A DNA stretch of 64,000 bases from assembly GCA_032158125.1 (NCBI GenBank), contig JASKOT010000002.1, forward strand, positions 310,001 through 374,000. The letters are read 5' to 3'. Of the stretch, positions 1 to 12,047 are shown one piece after another. The notes under the pieces are model-generated. The model saw only the letters and a program-made list of their open reading frames with translations. It did no database searches and was not told the DNA's origin. The DNA is from Papiliotrema nemorosa. Lineage: Eukaryota; Basidiomycota; Tremellomycetes; Tremellales; Rhynchogastremaceae. Made by a program: the position numbers and the translations under genes. Every line of letters starts with the position of its first letter. Within the stretch, counting starts at the first letter, position 1.

Positions 1-2669
1 TCTCAAGCAGGCGGTCGCCGGCAGACTTGATGTTAAGTCGCCCCCTCATGACAAACTTCCATCCCGCCCGATTGCAACTGTACCTCTACATCCGCCAGCT
101 GAGGACGAGAGAAGCAAGGGTGAGGAAGAAGAAGATGCCCCGCCCCCACCGCCTCACCGGCCAGGATTGCTGCCCAAGGATGAAGTTGAGCTCAAGCACG
201 ACAATGACACAGCCGAATATGTAGAGGAGGAGGGTGATGATGACGTGCCCCCACCTCCGCCTAGAGCTGCCAGATCTGGTTCGGATCGACCCCTTGGACC
301 TCGACCTTTACCTTCGCCCAGCAAAGACAGGGTTTTGCCTCCGCCTCCGATTGGTAATCCTCTGGTCCCGCCAAGGGCCGAAGACGCAGAGGAGCGGGAG
401 GCAGGAAGCCAAGGGGACGAGGATGAGGAAGGACCTATGGAAGAGGACGTTCCACCGCCTCCTCCGCGACGACAACCAACCCTACCTTTGTCACCTAACG
501 CTGTGGCACGAACACAGCAGCCCGTTGCGGAAGACGAGAACGAGGACATTCCGCCCCCACCTCCACGACGTCAGTCCGTCCAAGTCCCTTCATCCGTCAC
601 ACCCGATGCGCCTGCTCAAGAAGACCTCGAGGTCGAGGAGAATGCACCCGCACCCCCTCCACCACAAAGGAAGCCCAGCCTACCCGCGCCCATACAGACG
701 GGTGTACCGATGCCGGTAGCCGCACCGAAGTCCCCTATTGCCACCTCACCCTGTAAGTACATTCTTGTCCGACTGGAATCCAAAACTTACCAACAGCGAC
801 TGTGAAAACGGTTAGATCACCACAGCAAGCCTTGGCACCACTACCAACATCACCACGATCACCGTCCAGAGAGATTCCTCCCGCTGCTGGGCCTGTAGAT
901 GATGAGGAGGACGAGAAGACTCGTCGGTCGGGCATCGCAGCTCGGATGGCAAAGCTTGGTGGCATCAAGTTTGGCATGCCGCCTCCCGCATTCAAGAAGG
1001 GATCAACAAGCTCTGATGGCCCCACATCGCCTGTCGCCGCTAAAACAGCGCGAGAGCTTCCCGACGCACCTCAACGTGACATCGCGGGCGACACCGCCGG
1101 CCCAGCTTCGCCACCATTGGAGCCGCCATCGGAGGAAGTCGCTACTCAAGGGTCGGAATGTCAGCTTGGCGAAGAGGACGAGTCTCCCGAAGCCGAAGCT
1201 GCTAGAAGACGAGCCACTTTGGCAAGGTTAAAAGCGGGAGGATCGCTCGGTTTCGGCATATTCAATCATGGTCCGGCCTCGACAGTCGATGAACCCGATC
1301 AGAGGGGATTGGAGCAGGCAGCCAGCGAAGAGGACCGGACCGAATCTGGTGGACCCCTGGCTTCTGCCACAGAGCTGCCTCGCCCACCGCGAGATGAGTC
1401 GGACGGCGAGGACGCGGCTCCTCCGCCACCTCCAGGACGACCTCCTGTTCCAGGTCCCCGGCCATCTTTACCTCCGCCACCTCCCGAGTTTGCCGAAGTG
1501 GGAGAGGAAGCTGATGCGCCTCCACCCCTGCCCACTTCTCGACCACCTCGAACATCCCATGAAGTACCGCCGTCACCATCTAGGTCTTTGTCTGGCAAAC
1601 GACCCCCGGTTCCCACGGCCGATAGACGTCTGTCCGGTCAATACCCCACATCGCCGACTCGCGAGCGAAGAATGTCATCTCAGATGCCACCGAACCATGA
1701 CTTGACCGAAGAACCAGCAGTAATGATGCTGGAGCAGGGTATACAGGAAGATGACGATCTGCCTCCGCCTACCTCTCCCGGTCGACCGTCGGGTGGTTAT
1801 GCACCCCCAATCCAGACTCAAATGTCTCCAGCTCCAGGCACTCACCAACGATCGGCTTCGACCGCATCAAGGATATCTCTGAGATCGAGGCTTTCTGTTG
1901 ATTCACCCTCGTCGCGTCGTGGACCTTCTCCGATACAATACTCACCCTCGACGGGTCAGCCACAAGAAAGATTGGAACAACCCCTACCCCCTCCTCCAAC
2001 TCAGCAAGCTCAGCAGGCTCCACCATCTGCTGTGCCAGCGCAAGGTGGAGCAGGCGCTGGCAGGCCAGGTTACGATGCGCTCGTTGCGGCTTCTAGAGAT
2101 TCTGGTTCAAGGCTAGCTCGAGCTGCCCGTGCGATGTTCGATCAGGGTAAGAAGGCTTACTATGGAGTAAGTGCTTGATGATTCAGCGAGAGCAGGCGTT
2201 GACTCGCCCAGGATGGCAGCCCGAGCGGATTCATCCTCGTCGCTCTCGAGAACGCTCATCTCGGCCGTCCACAGAATGCATGGGGTCAATTGGTGTTTGA
2301 GCAAGAGGCTACCTCTGTAATGAAGAGATACGACGAGGTGCGCTTCTTTTTCCGCTTTGGAGTTCAAGCTGACGGCAGCCACGAGCGGGTGACATTGCGG
2401 CGTTCCACGATGCCAGGCTCAAGGGCCGCAAGGCTTTGCAGAGCTATGAACAACACGTCGGATCGGTCGAGGAACCTCTTCTTGGTGTTGTTGTCGATTT
2501 CGAGGTCAAGAACAAGCACAAGATTAAAGTCTTGCAAGTCGAACGAGGCGTACCGGAGGAAGTGAGCTATCGGTTGGATGATCTCAAGTCGGGTCGAGTG
2601 GCGGTGAGTATGATCAGTCTTGTTTGGAAGAGTCGCTGATGAATCCAGGTATATCGACCGGGAATTTGA
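1..2669 (+). CDS. BBC1: BBC1/MTI1-like actin-patch protein, 3' part
   Basis: The reading frame is open from base 2, so the start and the expected N-terminal SH3 domain lie outside the window. Exons: 2-752, 797-2166, 2212-2337, 2379-2603, 2649-2669. The visible N-terminal half is acidic and proline-rich, with repeated cassettes of acidic residues followed by PPPPPRR or PPPPPHR near 140, 245, 450, 550 and 650, and more near 1420. These are typical SH3-binding stretches. The end is a compact domain (about 2060-2669) starting near GYDALVAASRD, with LGVVVDFEV, and closing in VYRPGI. This layout (SH3, long Pro-rich middle, conserved end) is that of Bbc1/Mti1, which restrains myosin-I and WASP-driven actin assembly at endocytic patches. 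That role is from family knowledge. The last exon encodes only six residues and the stop. Without the SH3 domain in view, the name rests on the C-terminal domain and composition. Confidence 0.75.
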
Positions 2670-2944
2670 TCCAGCCTAGCCTTGTATCGACCCGAATATG
2701 GCGATACATCCAGATTGCGCGATTCTGCTTGTCAATAGTTACCATAAATTATCCCGAATATGTTTGTATTGCAATTGTCCTCGAGAACCACTAATGCCTG
2801 GTAGTGGTTCTCAGGCCGTCGTCGCATGGTGACATTCAGCTACACTACGTGAACGTCTACGGTATCTATTATACTGCTGCCCATCTAAGTTTGGTACCAC
2901 AACTCCCCTCTGGTCCGTATGACGTGGTGGTCCAAAACTTTCGG

Positions 2945-4060
2945 CTAAGCCCTGATGGAACTCTGGTGCATGACCGAGTCCCAAAACTTGTCTGTCCAGG
3001 TGACCGGCAAATACGGGTACACCCACTTGAACAGAAACCCGTTCCTCCCGTGCCACAATTTCGGTGGAGACTTTGGCTTCTCCACCGCGTCCACAATGTA
3101 CCTCGATACTTCTTCGGGAGTGGGCGCTTTCCGACCTTCTACGTAGAATTCTTTGGCAACTTGGGAGATGATGTTCTTGGAGTTGGCGAAAGATGGTCCG
3201 GGGCGTTCAAGGGGGAAGTCTTTCGTTTGAGCCGTCATGGCAGTACGGACCAGGGCTGAGGGTCAGCAGATGTCCACGGAGCGTATTGTACAGTGGCAGT
3301 AGTACTGGGAGAGGGGGGAAGTATGACTTGCCTAGCTCTACAGTAATCACGTCCACATTCAAAGTTGCCATTTCCCGTCTCATGATATCGCTCAAAGTCA
3401 TTATACCCGCCTAAACCAGGGCGTCAGCTGTCGTCCCCGGTGATACAGTAGATACAGGTCTCACCTTTGTAGACGCATAAGCGGCATGCCACGGCGCCCC
3501 ATTCCCAATGACACTCCCAATATTGACAATCTTGGTGTGTATCGCTGCAGTGGCAGTCTGTGAAAGGTGAGGGAAGAAAGCTTGAACGAGGCGCAGGGGA
3601 CCTAAGACATGCAAGTCGTGCATTGCCGCGAGTCTCTTCGGGTCGGTAAGGATGACTGGTGCTGAGCCCATCGCTCCGGCCTACGCATCAGCTCTCTCTT
3701 CAGATACTATAGTGGTAGCGTGATGCAGGTGCAGGGGCGGATGACTGACATTGTTGAGCAGAAGGTCCAATCTTCCCCCGGTAAGAGCTGCCACAGTCTT
3801 TGCTGCATCTTCAACAGATTCATCTGAAGTCACATCTAGAGCGAGTATCTGCATATAAGCATTTCGCGCGCAGAGGTACGATCAACGCTCACGTCGGCTC
3901 CCTCGGATTGCAGGTACTCGAGCGTCTCAATCTTCCTCGCCGTCGCGAAGACTCTCCATCCGCGCTTGAGCAATTCGCGGGTGAAGGCGGCACCCAGAGA
4001 GGTGGATTCAGAACATCCAGTAATGAGGACCACGCGTCGTTCGTCCCGCTTAAGACCCAT
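2945..4060 (-). CDS. Short-chain dehydrogenase/reductase, Ayr1-like
   Basis: Five exons (4060-3893, 3848-3750, 3680-3465, 3410-3332, 3255-2945) give 290 residues, close to yeast Ayr1 (1-acyl-dihydroxyacetone-phosphate reductase). Classical SDR features follow in order: an N-terminal beta strand VVLITG, an NNAG motif assembled across the exon 2/3 junction, a serine in VNIGSV, and the catalytic YASTK. The C-terminal extension KFWDSVMHQ fits the membrane-proximal Ayr1 type. The nucleotide-binding glycine motif is odd: it reads TGCSESTSLGAAF and lacks the middle glycine of TGxxxGxG. The fourth intron (3256-3331) begins GCAAGT, so it is a GC-AG intron; no GT donor there keeps the frame. Substrate is inferred from similarity only, as Ayr1-like SDRs vary. 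It lies downstream of VTC4 on the same strand, with about 600 bp between them. Confidence 0.8.
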
Positions 4061-4658
4061 CTTGTGTTGCTTAGTCGGACGCCTAAAGCTAAAGATCGCT
4101 GGGTGAGATGCTTGGGGTAGTTACAGGGATGGTCAGTGATCAGTCATGGCATGTTGTGGCCAAGATTTATACCTCTACGGTCAGAAAGATCTTCGCAATC
4201 AAGGTCAACGGATCTAGAGGAATGACAAAGCATGACGGTCAACAGGATCAATCTCCGTTGCATGCAGCTCAAGCTGGGTGATTGAGCAGTTCGAGTGGAT
4301 TATGCGAGAAAGGTGATCTGCGGAGAAAAGCAACATCTCCACCGGAGATAGATCAGATCGCCTTCCCGCACAATCACATAAGCCTTTGTCTGCCCGTCGG
4401 CCTCGATACGCCATCTTCTCTACATGACATCGGCGCCACGAGTACTGTATGGTCATCACGGACCATAGTGAGTATTGGCATCTACAGCCCACCTCCAGGT
4501 GATCTTCTTCTCGTTATCTATGCATGCAAATGCTGGAATGTTGGAAAATTGATCCAGAAGCCTTGTACCCATTCGTCGATGCTTCTTCAAGTTCTAAAGC
4601 CAGTATATGTGATAATATTTCAAAGCCTCAACCTCTCGTGCCCAAGTTGGACCCCCGA
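4061..4658. other. Intergenic, SDR promoter and VTC4 3' flank
   Basis: This stretch lies between two minus-strand genes. It must hold the SDR promoter and the VTC4 terminator. Open frames here are short and lack splice-site support. I see no other feature. Confidence 0.5.
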
Positions 4659-7466
4659 TCAAAGCTGTCGGAGCCGCAAGACCAGATTGACCAGAACACT
4701 GGCGAACAGGGTCACGGTCAACGCTGTAGGACCATACGGGTCGTGATAATCGATCGCTCGTCGTTTTCGAATCTGCAAGATTCGATAGGTGTACATTCCT
4801 CCGCAATACAGGATCGCGAGCAAGGCTGTGATGGTGAAGCATCCAGCAGAGACGATACCGGCAGCGTCGTCTGGTGAAATGAAGTTGAGCAGACCAATCG
4901 AGACACCTCCAAGCAAGACTGCAAAGTGTGACCACTGTACGTCAGCGACAAAGACGCATGAGACGCTTTTCACCCACCTTGAGGAAAGTCCTTTCAGCGG
5001 CAAACACCACTTTCGGTTCGATCCGGACTGGCACCGCGATTCTCTTTCCCGCCGGAGCTCGGAACTGATTGACATAGATGACACGGTCTCCATCCTCGCC
5101 CTCTTCCTCATCTGCCACGTCTTCATCATCACTGTCGGCTTTCTGAGCCTGCGCTTGAAGCTTCTTCAGCGACTCGTCATTGAGCAAAGACATGTTCTTG
5201 TCAAATCGATCCGCAGAAGCCAAGGGATCGATCCGCAGCGACGGGTCATACTTGGCTCGAGCGGCCTGACTAGCGGTCCGAGGCGCGTTGGGTCGGTCAT
5301 CGTTATTGCTTCCACTCGCTTTCGCAGCAGCCTCATCACGCAGCTTTTGTTCTCGGAAGTCTCGCGCGGCTCTTGCTTCAGCCGCTGCGGTGGGTGGCAG
5401 CCGCAAGTGTTGCTCTTCATTTCGAGCCGTTTGCACGAGATACTCTTCGTCGTCCTCTCCCTCGGAGACCGGCTCATGATAGGATTGAGCGGATCGAGAG
5501 GGCGAATGCAGAGCGGTAGTAGAAGCGGAACCCGACGACTGTGCGTTGGAGTGGGGTCGTTCGATAAGCACGCGTGATCGCGCCGATACGGGCTTTCGGA
5601 TATCCTGGTCCATCTGAGGCAACCAGAATGGAACCAAATCAACTCGCTCGGGTACAAGGGTGGCACAACCGTGGATAAACTTGGAAAATTTCGGGACGGC
5701 TTCGACGAGGTGACTATCAATCAAGTCTCGGATCCACTGAGGAGGTTCCTCTCCGACTTTGGTGGCGAGTTTCACTTCGAGAACACCATACGGGAAAAGC
5801 TCCTTGTCGGCGGGTGTGATGGTAGGGAAAGGATGGTCGATCCCACAATCTGTTCGTCGCCAGTTGCCATTTGTCCGGTCATTACCATCAAAGTTGTCTT
5901 CGCGGACCATGGTGAGCTCCGTGTCGAGCGAGATACGAACCGAAGCGTTTCCTGGCAGCTGAAACGCCGTTCGGTTGTAGAAGGTTCGTACCACTGTGTG
6001 TCAGCTTACGACAATGGGATTAATTCGACAGCTCACTTGGTCGCAACTTGCGGGTGATGATGGCGTACTGGATCTCGTTCGCGAGCTGCTTCATACCTTC
6101 GACCTCTTTCTCAGTCTTCTTCCCCTTGGCAACGAGCGCATCAAACTCGTCATCCATGGTGTATCTACCAGCGAGGTAATCGTTCATTTTGTCTTCCTTG
6201 ATGGTGAATCGCTCTTTGACTGATTTCTCTCCGGTCCAATCCTCTCGGTGCGTTTTTCGCTCGACAAAGATCTGAAGTCAAACAAGGGACAACAAGAGTT
6301 CCGAGTGAACGTACCGTCTTTCCAGTAACATCACCATACCATCGCATTCGGATGGCTTCGGCGCCTTCTGTCTTTTCCAGTCGACCAAGGTATAGCTCGA
6401 GCTCTTCGTTGTCAAAGTAGATGGATGTGATGGCAGAATCGGACATGGCAAACTCTTTGTTTGTGTCGAAGACTACTTGTCAGCTGTGACTTTGAGAAGC
6501 ACCACTGAGCTCACCAAGGACAGGAAGATGCTTCATGATAGCCAACTTTAACGGAACGATGTTTTCATCATGGACCTGGAGATCAGCTTCGGTGCTTGTG
6601 CGAGTCGCGCCAAAACCTACCCAGTACTTGGTAGTACTTCGCACAAAGGCGTTCTGACTTCCACCAGCCGACGAGTCACCCTCGATAGGATGTCCACGAG
6701 TCCTGACCAAATCGAAAAGCTTGGACAGCTTGACGATCAGATGGTCGTAGTTCATTCGGTAGAATGGGTGGTTTTCCAGATAATCCTTGTTGAACGTTTC
6801 CTTCAAGGAGAATCCTGTCAATTTCTGATCGAGTCAGCCCAATCTTCGGAACTGAGTCGACTCACATCATGTTTCTTGACAATCTTGATGAAACCGGTGA
6901 AGTTGAGTTTGGTGAACAGAGCCAAGTCATGGACATCTGCAACCAAGACGGCAACCTCGTCCTCGAGCTCTCTGAATCTCTCCTCGACCGCGTCGACACT
7001 CATCCCAGAATCACTCGCGTCATCATCGTCGTCGCTTCCTCCATCATCGTCCGCGTAATCCCTCACATCCCTCTCGGCATCGCCATGACTCCTTCCATTG
7101 CTGTGTCCGTTGACAGCATGGTGCTCCTCGTCATCCTCATCCTCACCCTCATCATCGCGATCCTCTGAGGCTTTCTTCACCAGCTGAACGACTTCCCGCT
7201 CGAGACTGACGATCCGTGTGAAGAGCTCATCCGACTTGTCACGTTGGAACCGTTCACATTTTTCGAGCTCGCTATTTAGGGATTGGAGAAACTGCTCTTC
7301 GGCCGTGTCGGTCCAGGGGAGGTTGCCCTTGATTTGCTTTTTTAGTGCTCCATATGCAATGTACTGGTCTGCCCATTCGGAGTATAGAGAGTCCTGCCAT
7401 GTCAGTGATCACCCGCCTTACAGTGGGGAGGGAATGGCTCACTTTGATCCGTCGACCAAATTTCAT
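4659..7466 (-). CDS. VTC4: Vacuolar transporter chaperone subunit 4, polyphosphate polymerase
   Basis: Eight exons (7466-7443, 7393-6866, 6824-6621, 6575-6515, 6475-6315, 6271-6037, 5993-4978, 4934-4659) give 834 residues. The first exon is only 24 nt and starts MKFGRRIK, the typical SPX start that binds inositol pyrophosphate. An acidic insert follows (about residues 90-140), then the rest of SPX. The catalytic tunnel domain is complete: [32 protein letters not shown], the [16 protein letters not shown] strand and LEVKL, which carry the basic residues and glutamate expected of Vtc4. A variable acidic linker leads to a three-helix VTC1-like membrane domain ([45 protein letters not shown]). 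Vtc4 makes polyphosphate from ATP and moves it into the vacuole. I prefer VTC4 over VTC2/3 because the catalytic residues are intact. CACGTG/T sites upstream suggest PHO control. Confidence 0.92.
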
Positions 7467-8228
7467 GATCGATTGAAGCGTGAACCAAGTATAAGTTGAT
7501 GATGCAGGTCGCCTAAAGGAGGGCAACTATATTGACAGTCGAACAACGGATGGCACGGGGATGAATGAGTGGATGTCGCGGAGCGAGTATGCGACCACGA
7601 TTAGGCGAGATGGCGAGATAGACACCAGGGATGGCGGAACACCTCGATCCCTCTATGGCTCTGTAGGAGTCCTTTTGAGAGGGTATGTACAGGTCGGAGA
7701 GGGGTGAATGGTCTATAGAGGGGTACAGGTGGGAAGATGAAAAGTTGGATAGATAGGAGACGAGGTGGATGGGTGATGACGATAAATTCGAAGGACCCCC
7801 CGTCGCAGATTCTTCCGTAGTGCACGGCCCTTTGGCGTCTCTTGAGACGGGTGAAGGTAGGTAGGTTGTTGGTGGTCGTCGAGTGGGGTAGCGGTCGCTG
7901 GAGGTCGAAGTAAGCACGTTGGTGTACTTTGCGCCTTCACACACGTTCGTCTTTCTCCTGCCAGGCACAGCGAGCGCCCTCCTCCGAGTCTAGCGTCATC
8001 GTTTGCCACCCTCTTCGTTTCACGTGTTCGCTGGCAGCCAGTTCGAGAGGTTCGAGAGACATGGATCGTCAAGAAACTTTGCTCGACAAGTGATGTCCGG
8101 AATTTTTGCGCTCAGATCTATTCATACATGGCATGCTAGCGTGTCTGAGGGGATTGGGGACGAAGAAGGGAGGTTGGGAAGGACCGAAGAGGGGGTCTCC
8201 TCATTTTCGCGATCTTTGTTACGAGTGG
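7467..8228. other. Intergenic, VTC4 promoter and NRDE2 3' flank
   Basis: No convincing coding frame. It carries three Pho4-type core sites at 7915, 7942 and 8021, which are listed separately. The part nearest VTC4 is GA/CT-rich and likely contains its 5' UTR. Confidence 0.5.
7915..8026. promoter_or_regulatory. Cluster of Pho4-type sites upstream of VTC4
   Basis: CACGTT occurs at 7915-7920 and 7942-7947, and the palindrome CACGTG at 8021-8026, about 450 to 560 bp upstream of the VTC4 start. CACGTG and CACGTT are the high- and medium-affinity cores of the bHLH factor Pho4, which controls VTC genes in yeast. The sites are seen directly; their use is inferred from family knowledge. Confidence 0.5.
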
Positions 8229-11200
8229 CTAATAGGGTTTCAGAGTCTCTCTTTCAGTCAAGAACCTGAGTTCATCCTCCTCCAATTCTTCGTCCTCGGG
8301 TAGAAGAAGAGCAGGTTCTTCCTCCGCTGAGGGATCGAAGTAGGCTTCGAAAGGTATCCTGGTCCTGATTCCCCGCTCAGTAATCAGTTGTGCCCATTCC
8401 CGCAGCTCTCTCGTGGCGAAATGAGGTCGCAGATTAGGCGAAAAGGGCAAAAGATAGAGCTCTAGAAGGTCAACACCCCTCGTGTCATAGGATAAACAAG
8501 ACTGACCTTTGCAACCCCCAATAGCCGCTACCGCACGATAACACAGGCTCTTTGCCGACTTGTGTCTCCCCATCAAAGTTTCAAACTCGATATACAGCTT
8601 CCACAGCAGGACCGAGTGTCGCCCAGACGTCGAATTGATCCCTTTATCCAGAGCGCTTCTAACCCTTTCGGCACCCCCGCCTCCTTTATCCCAAAAAGTC
8701 CGGTGAGCAGACATTGCTTCTGCCCAGACTGCCCATAACTGTGCAACAGCTCCTCCTTCCTCATTGCTGGATATCTGAGAAACGAGCCTCTGGACTCGGC
8801 CGTATACCCGATTTCCAAGTTCACCAAAGAGGTATAAAGAGAGGAACATTGTATTGCTCGGGAATGCTTTGATTGCATTCTCGATAGCCAGGCGGGATAG
8901 TGCCGCTGGTGTGGCGTGACGTCGAGTGTGGATGTGAAGTATCTTGACGTGGAGTTGGTGCGCTTCTTCTGCCGCACAGCTAGTCGCGGGCAACAAGCTT
9001 AGCTGTCGAGCGATAAGCTCCGAGCAAGCTCCGATCCCGCCTGTTAGATATGCGAAGATCGCGGCGAGGACGAGCAGCGGGAGATTCAAAGGCGAATCAT
9101 GGATTGCATAAAACTGTCCATCAGCTCTACGGCGTGCCTTTGCTGACGTGGGATACTCACCTGTCGTGCTTTGAGCATTGCAATAGGTGCCGTAGTTGCG
9201 GGCTTGTACTTGGCCTTCCCTATCGAGTCCAACTGTCCCATGGCCAGACCAGCCCCCATCAGCACCACGTCCAAGCACCGCTTCTCATCGTGCTCAAATT
9301 CCATCTCTGCCCAAGAAGCCCAAAGCTCCCTCCGATCCTCTACTCTGTTGGGATCGTCAGATGTCGAGGCTGCTTGCATAGCTGTAGCGTAAACCATACG
9401 TGCAGCGGCGATGTTCCCCTTTTGCCTTTCAAGCCAAGCGTATCCGTCCCATAACACCAGGTTATCTCGGTCTTTTGATAGAATAGTCTTTCCTGCTTCT
9501 ATGGCGCCTTCGGGAGAGAGGGCGGATTCAAACGCAAAGTATGCGAGGGTAAAGGTTGGATCTGGTACCAAAGGGCGTAAGAGGTCGAACGAGTTGCGAG
9601 CGAGAGTGATATCGACATGCACCAAATCGACACTTTCCAATTCGCGGAACCAGCGAGACGTTTGAGCAAACAGTGTTTGACGTTCGGATGCCCACGCCTT
9701 CACTGGACAGCCGAACGGATGTGTCAAAGCTGGAACTGCTTCGGGGTCCATGAGTTCGCCTTGTACCGACTGCCAGGGAATGCGCCTGACCGAGGGCCTG
9801 TTGGGCCAGAATGTGGCCCTAGCTGAGTCGTTATAAGCCAAAGCCGAACGGAGGTGTGAATCGCCTGCGCCTGGCGCCGAAGTGGAGACATCTGGGGGAA
9901 CAAATGGCAAGCCAATGAATGACAAAAAGGCATACACCAAATGCAGCCGAACCTCGGGCGTCCTGATGGGAAAGAGGAAAGGTTTGATATCGTCGAATAA
10001 GACGACTCGGAACGAGTCCTCGTCGTCATCGAAATTCTTCGCTCGTCCAGGTCGAGATAGTGTTCTCTCGGCATGTCGTTCCGCTTCCAGCCATTTCTCA
10101 TGCGGATCTTCACTCTCGTGTATCACCTCGGTGGATTCTAGCGATGTAAAGTCGAGCTTGTCGGTGTTGCGCCAACCTGGCGCCCCATTCTCTCCGAATC
10201 TAGGCGACTCATCGTCCCAGAAACCTTCAAACTCTGACAGGACACCTTCAAACCAGCTCGGCCCGGCATGTAGAGGGGCGCGGAGGTGGTCCGGCTTGAA
10301 GAAGGTGATCTCCATCATAGCTTGGAAGATCGCGACTGCTCGTTCCACATAGCCTGTTGTCAGTCTCTCTTTGACATTACGAGTGTACCTGCTTGACGCA
10401 GAAAGACGCAGGCTCTGAGGAGCAGATACAATTGATTCTCTTCTGTTCCTTGGGAGGTGCCACCTGGTCGTGAGCCTTTATCTTTTGCGACGACTTACCC
10501 AGATGACCGGCACTAAGATGTTCCAAGCATTTGGTGTACACGTCGATAACGCCGTCGACTCCTGCCTCTTCCGCCTTAGCGTCCATCTTGCCGAACCCTT
10601 CACCCTCCTGCCATTCAATGTATCCCAGCCAAAGATCCATCATGCCTTCCTGGAGCTTGCTATCATTTGCCCGCGTGGCTCGATCACCAAGTTCTCGCAG
10701 GACATTCTGCCATCTCCGTGTAATCTGACCCCTCTCCCAGAACTTCTCAGCCGCTTTTATATAGGCGATATGCAGTGAGATTGACGAAAAGTTGTCCGGA
10801 TGAGCCTCAAGCGCTCTGGATAGGATGGACAGGGTGATCTCGGCAGTAGCCCTGTTTTGCGGCAATTTCAGCGGATCGATTGACGGATTTGCAGCTTGTC
10901 TAGCCAGATCCGGCGACATTTTGAGGTGCAGGGTTGAATACCGAATCCAAGCGTCAACATCTGTCGGATGGAGTTGAAGATATCGTTCCATCTCGGCAGT
11001 CTGACGGCGAATATCCTGCTCGACAGTGTCGAAACCGGATAATGTCAACTCGAGCGCTCTCAAATCATCCTCCTCATTCTCCTCCCGGTCTATCGATCTA
11101 TAGTCCGGAACAGTCTCTTCCTCTTTCACTCTTCTGCTTGGTCCGCCAAAGGTGATGAATGACCCCTCGGGGTCGAATGGACCGTCATCCTTGGGTCGTA

Positions 11201-12047
11201 AAAGGAGTCGACCAAGATGTTTCGAAGCGGATCCGTCCAGCGTTCGAGAGGAATACCGAGGGATATACGGCCGCCCTTTCGGAGCGATCTCTATACCTTT
11301 TTCGGTCCTATCCCTTGAGAATATGATCCTCAGGCCATCATTGAGCCCGAATACTCTGCCTGAGCCGTCCCGATGATATCGAGGCGCAGAATGGGAAGAA
11401 TGGGTTCCATAACGAACCGCATCTTTGTCTCCCACAGGGTCATTGAACCAGGCTGAGCTGGAAGACTGGAGCGTCAGTCGTAGAGGAATGGAAGGCTCTG
11501 GGCAGCTCACCGGATCGAAAGGCTCTTCGTATCGCCCTCGACGACTGCTCGTGACAGTCTCATACCAAGCTCGACCATCGTTACCGTCCCAACTTCCGAC
11601 CCCCTTCACCTGATCGTGCCTCTTGCTTTCTCTGCCGGAAGCGCCGACTTCTCCACTGATGAGCTTGTCTGCAAGCTCTCGTTCTCTTCGCCTCTTTAGT
11701 CCTTTCCTATCGTGCTCTTCGTCCTTGCTGGAACGCCTTGGGCTGCGATCGTGCTTGTGACGCCGCTCATACTTGTCCCGCTTATGGCGAGCGTCGCTTT
11801 CGCGCCTGTCCCTGTCCTGTCTGTCGTCGCGATCCCTCTTAGAGCCTCGATGAACATCCCTATGCTCCTCAAGTCTCTCAAAAGACCTCTCTGACGACCT
11901 TGGGGATTGCTTGCGTACCCTTCGCTCGGCAGAGTCGAAGGAGGTTTCCCCTAGTTCTGGAAAGGACGAGAACGTCGGAGCTGCCGCCCTCGATGGACCA
12001 GCGTCAGGTATATCAGGGAAGGACGAGAAAGACGGCACTGAGCTCAT
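8229..12047 (-). CDS. NRDE2: NRDE2-like nuclear RNA silencing and splicing factor
   Basis: Exons 12047-11511, 11465-10499, 10463-10389, 10353-9161 and 9113-8229 give 1218 residues. I chose the ATG at 12047 because MSSVPSFSSFPDIPDAG is the usual NRDE2 start; an in-frame non-ATG extension to 12107 was rejected. After a charged, Arg/Asp/Ser-rich N-terminus (about 60-150) comes the NRDE-2 region of HAT/TPR-like helical repeats: ERYLQLHPTDVDAWIRYSTL, NRATAEITLSILSRALEAHP, and MMDLWLGYIEWQEGEGFGK. The C-terminal repeats run to ELRFLTERETLKPY. NRDE2 works with the Mtr4 helicase and the exosome and in RNA silencing. The first intron (11466-11510) is 45 nt, in frame and without a stop, so a 1233-residue retained form is also open. 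Identity rests on the repeat region and the start motif. Confidence 0.85.
11466..11510 (-). other. In-frame, stopless 45-nt intron in NRDE2
   Basis: The donor is GTGAGC after codons for FDP, with CTGAC near the end and a CTCCAG acceptor. Its length is a multiple of three and all 15 codons are sense, so both spliced and unspliced mRNA encode full-length protein. It is called an intron because of the splice signals; this could be a retained coding segment. Confidence 0.55.

Noticed and set aside
154..549. A minus-strand Gly/Ser-rich frame opposite the BBC1-like gene
   Set aside because: It is the complement of the proline-rich repeats; the plus strand has the domain, splice sites and end.
8484..8511. 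A possible 28-nt intron near the end of NRDE2 (GTCAGT donor)
   Set aside because: It is too short, and its removal would put the conserved C-terminus out of frame; the unspliced frame reads through well.
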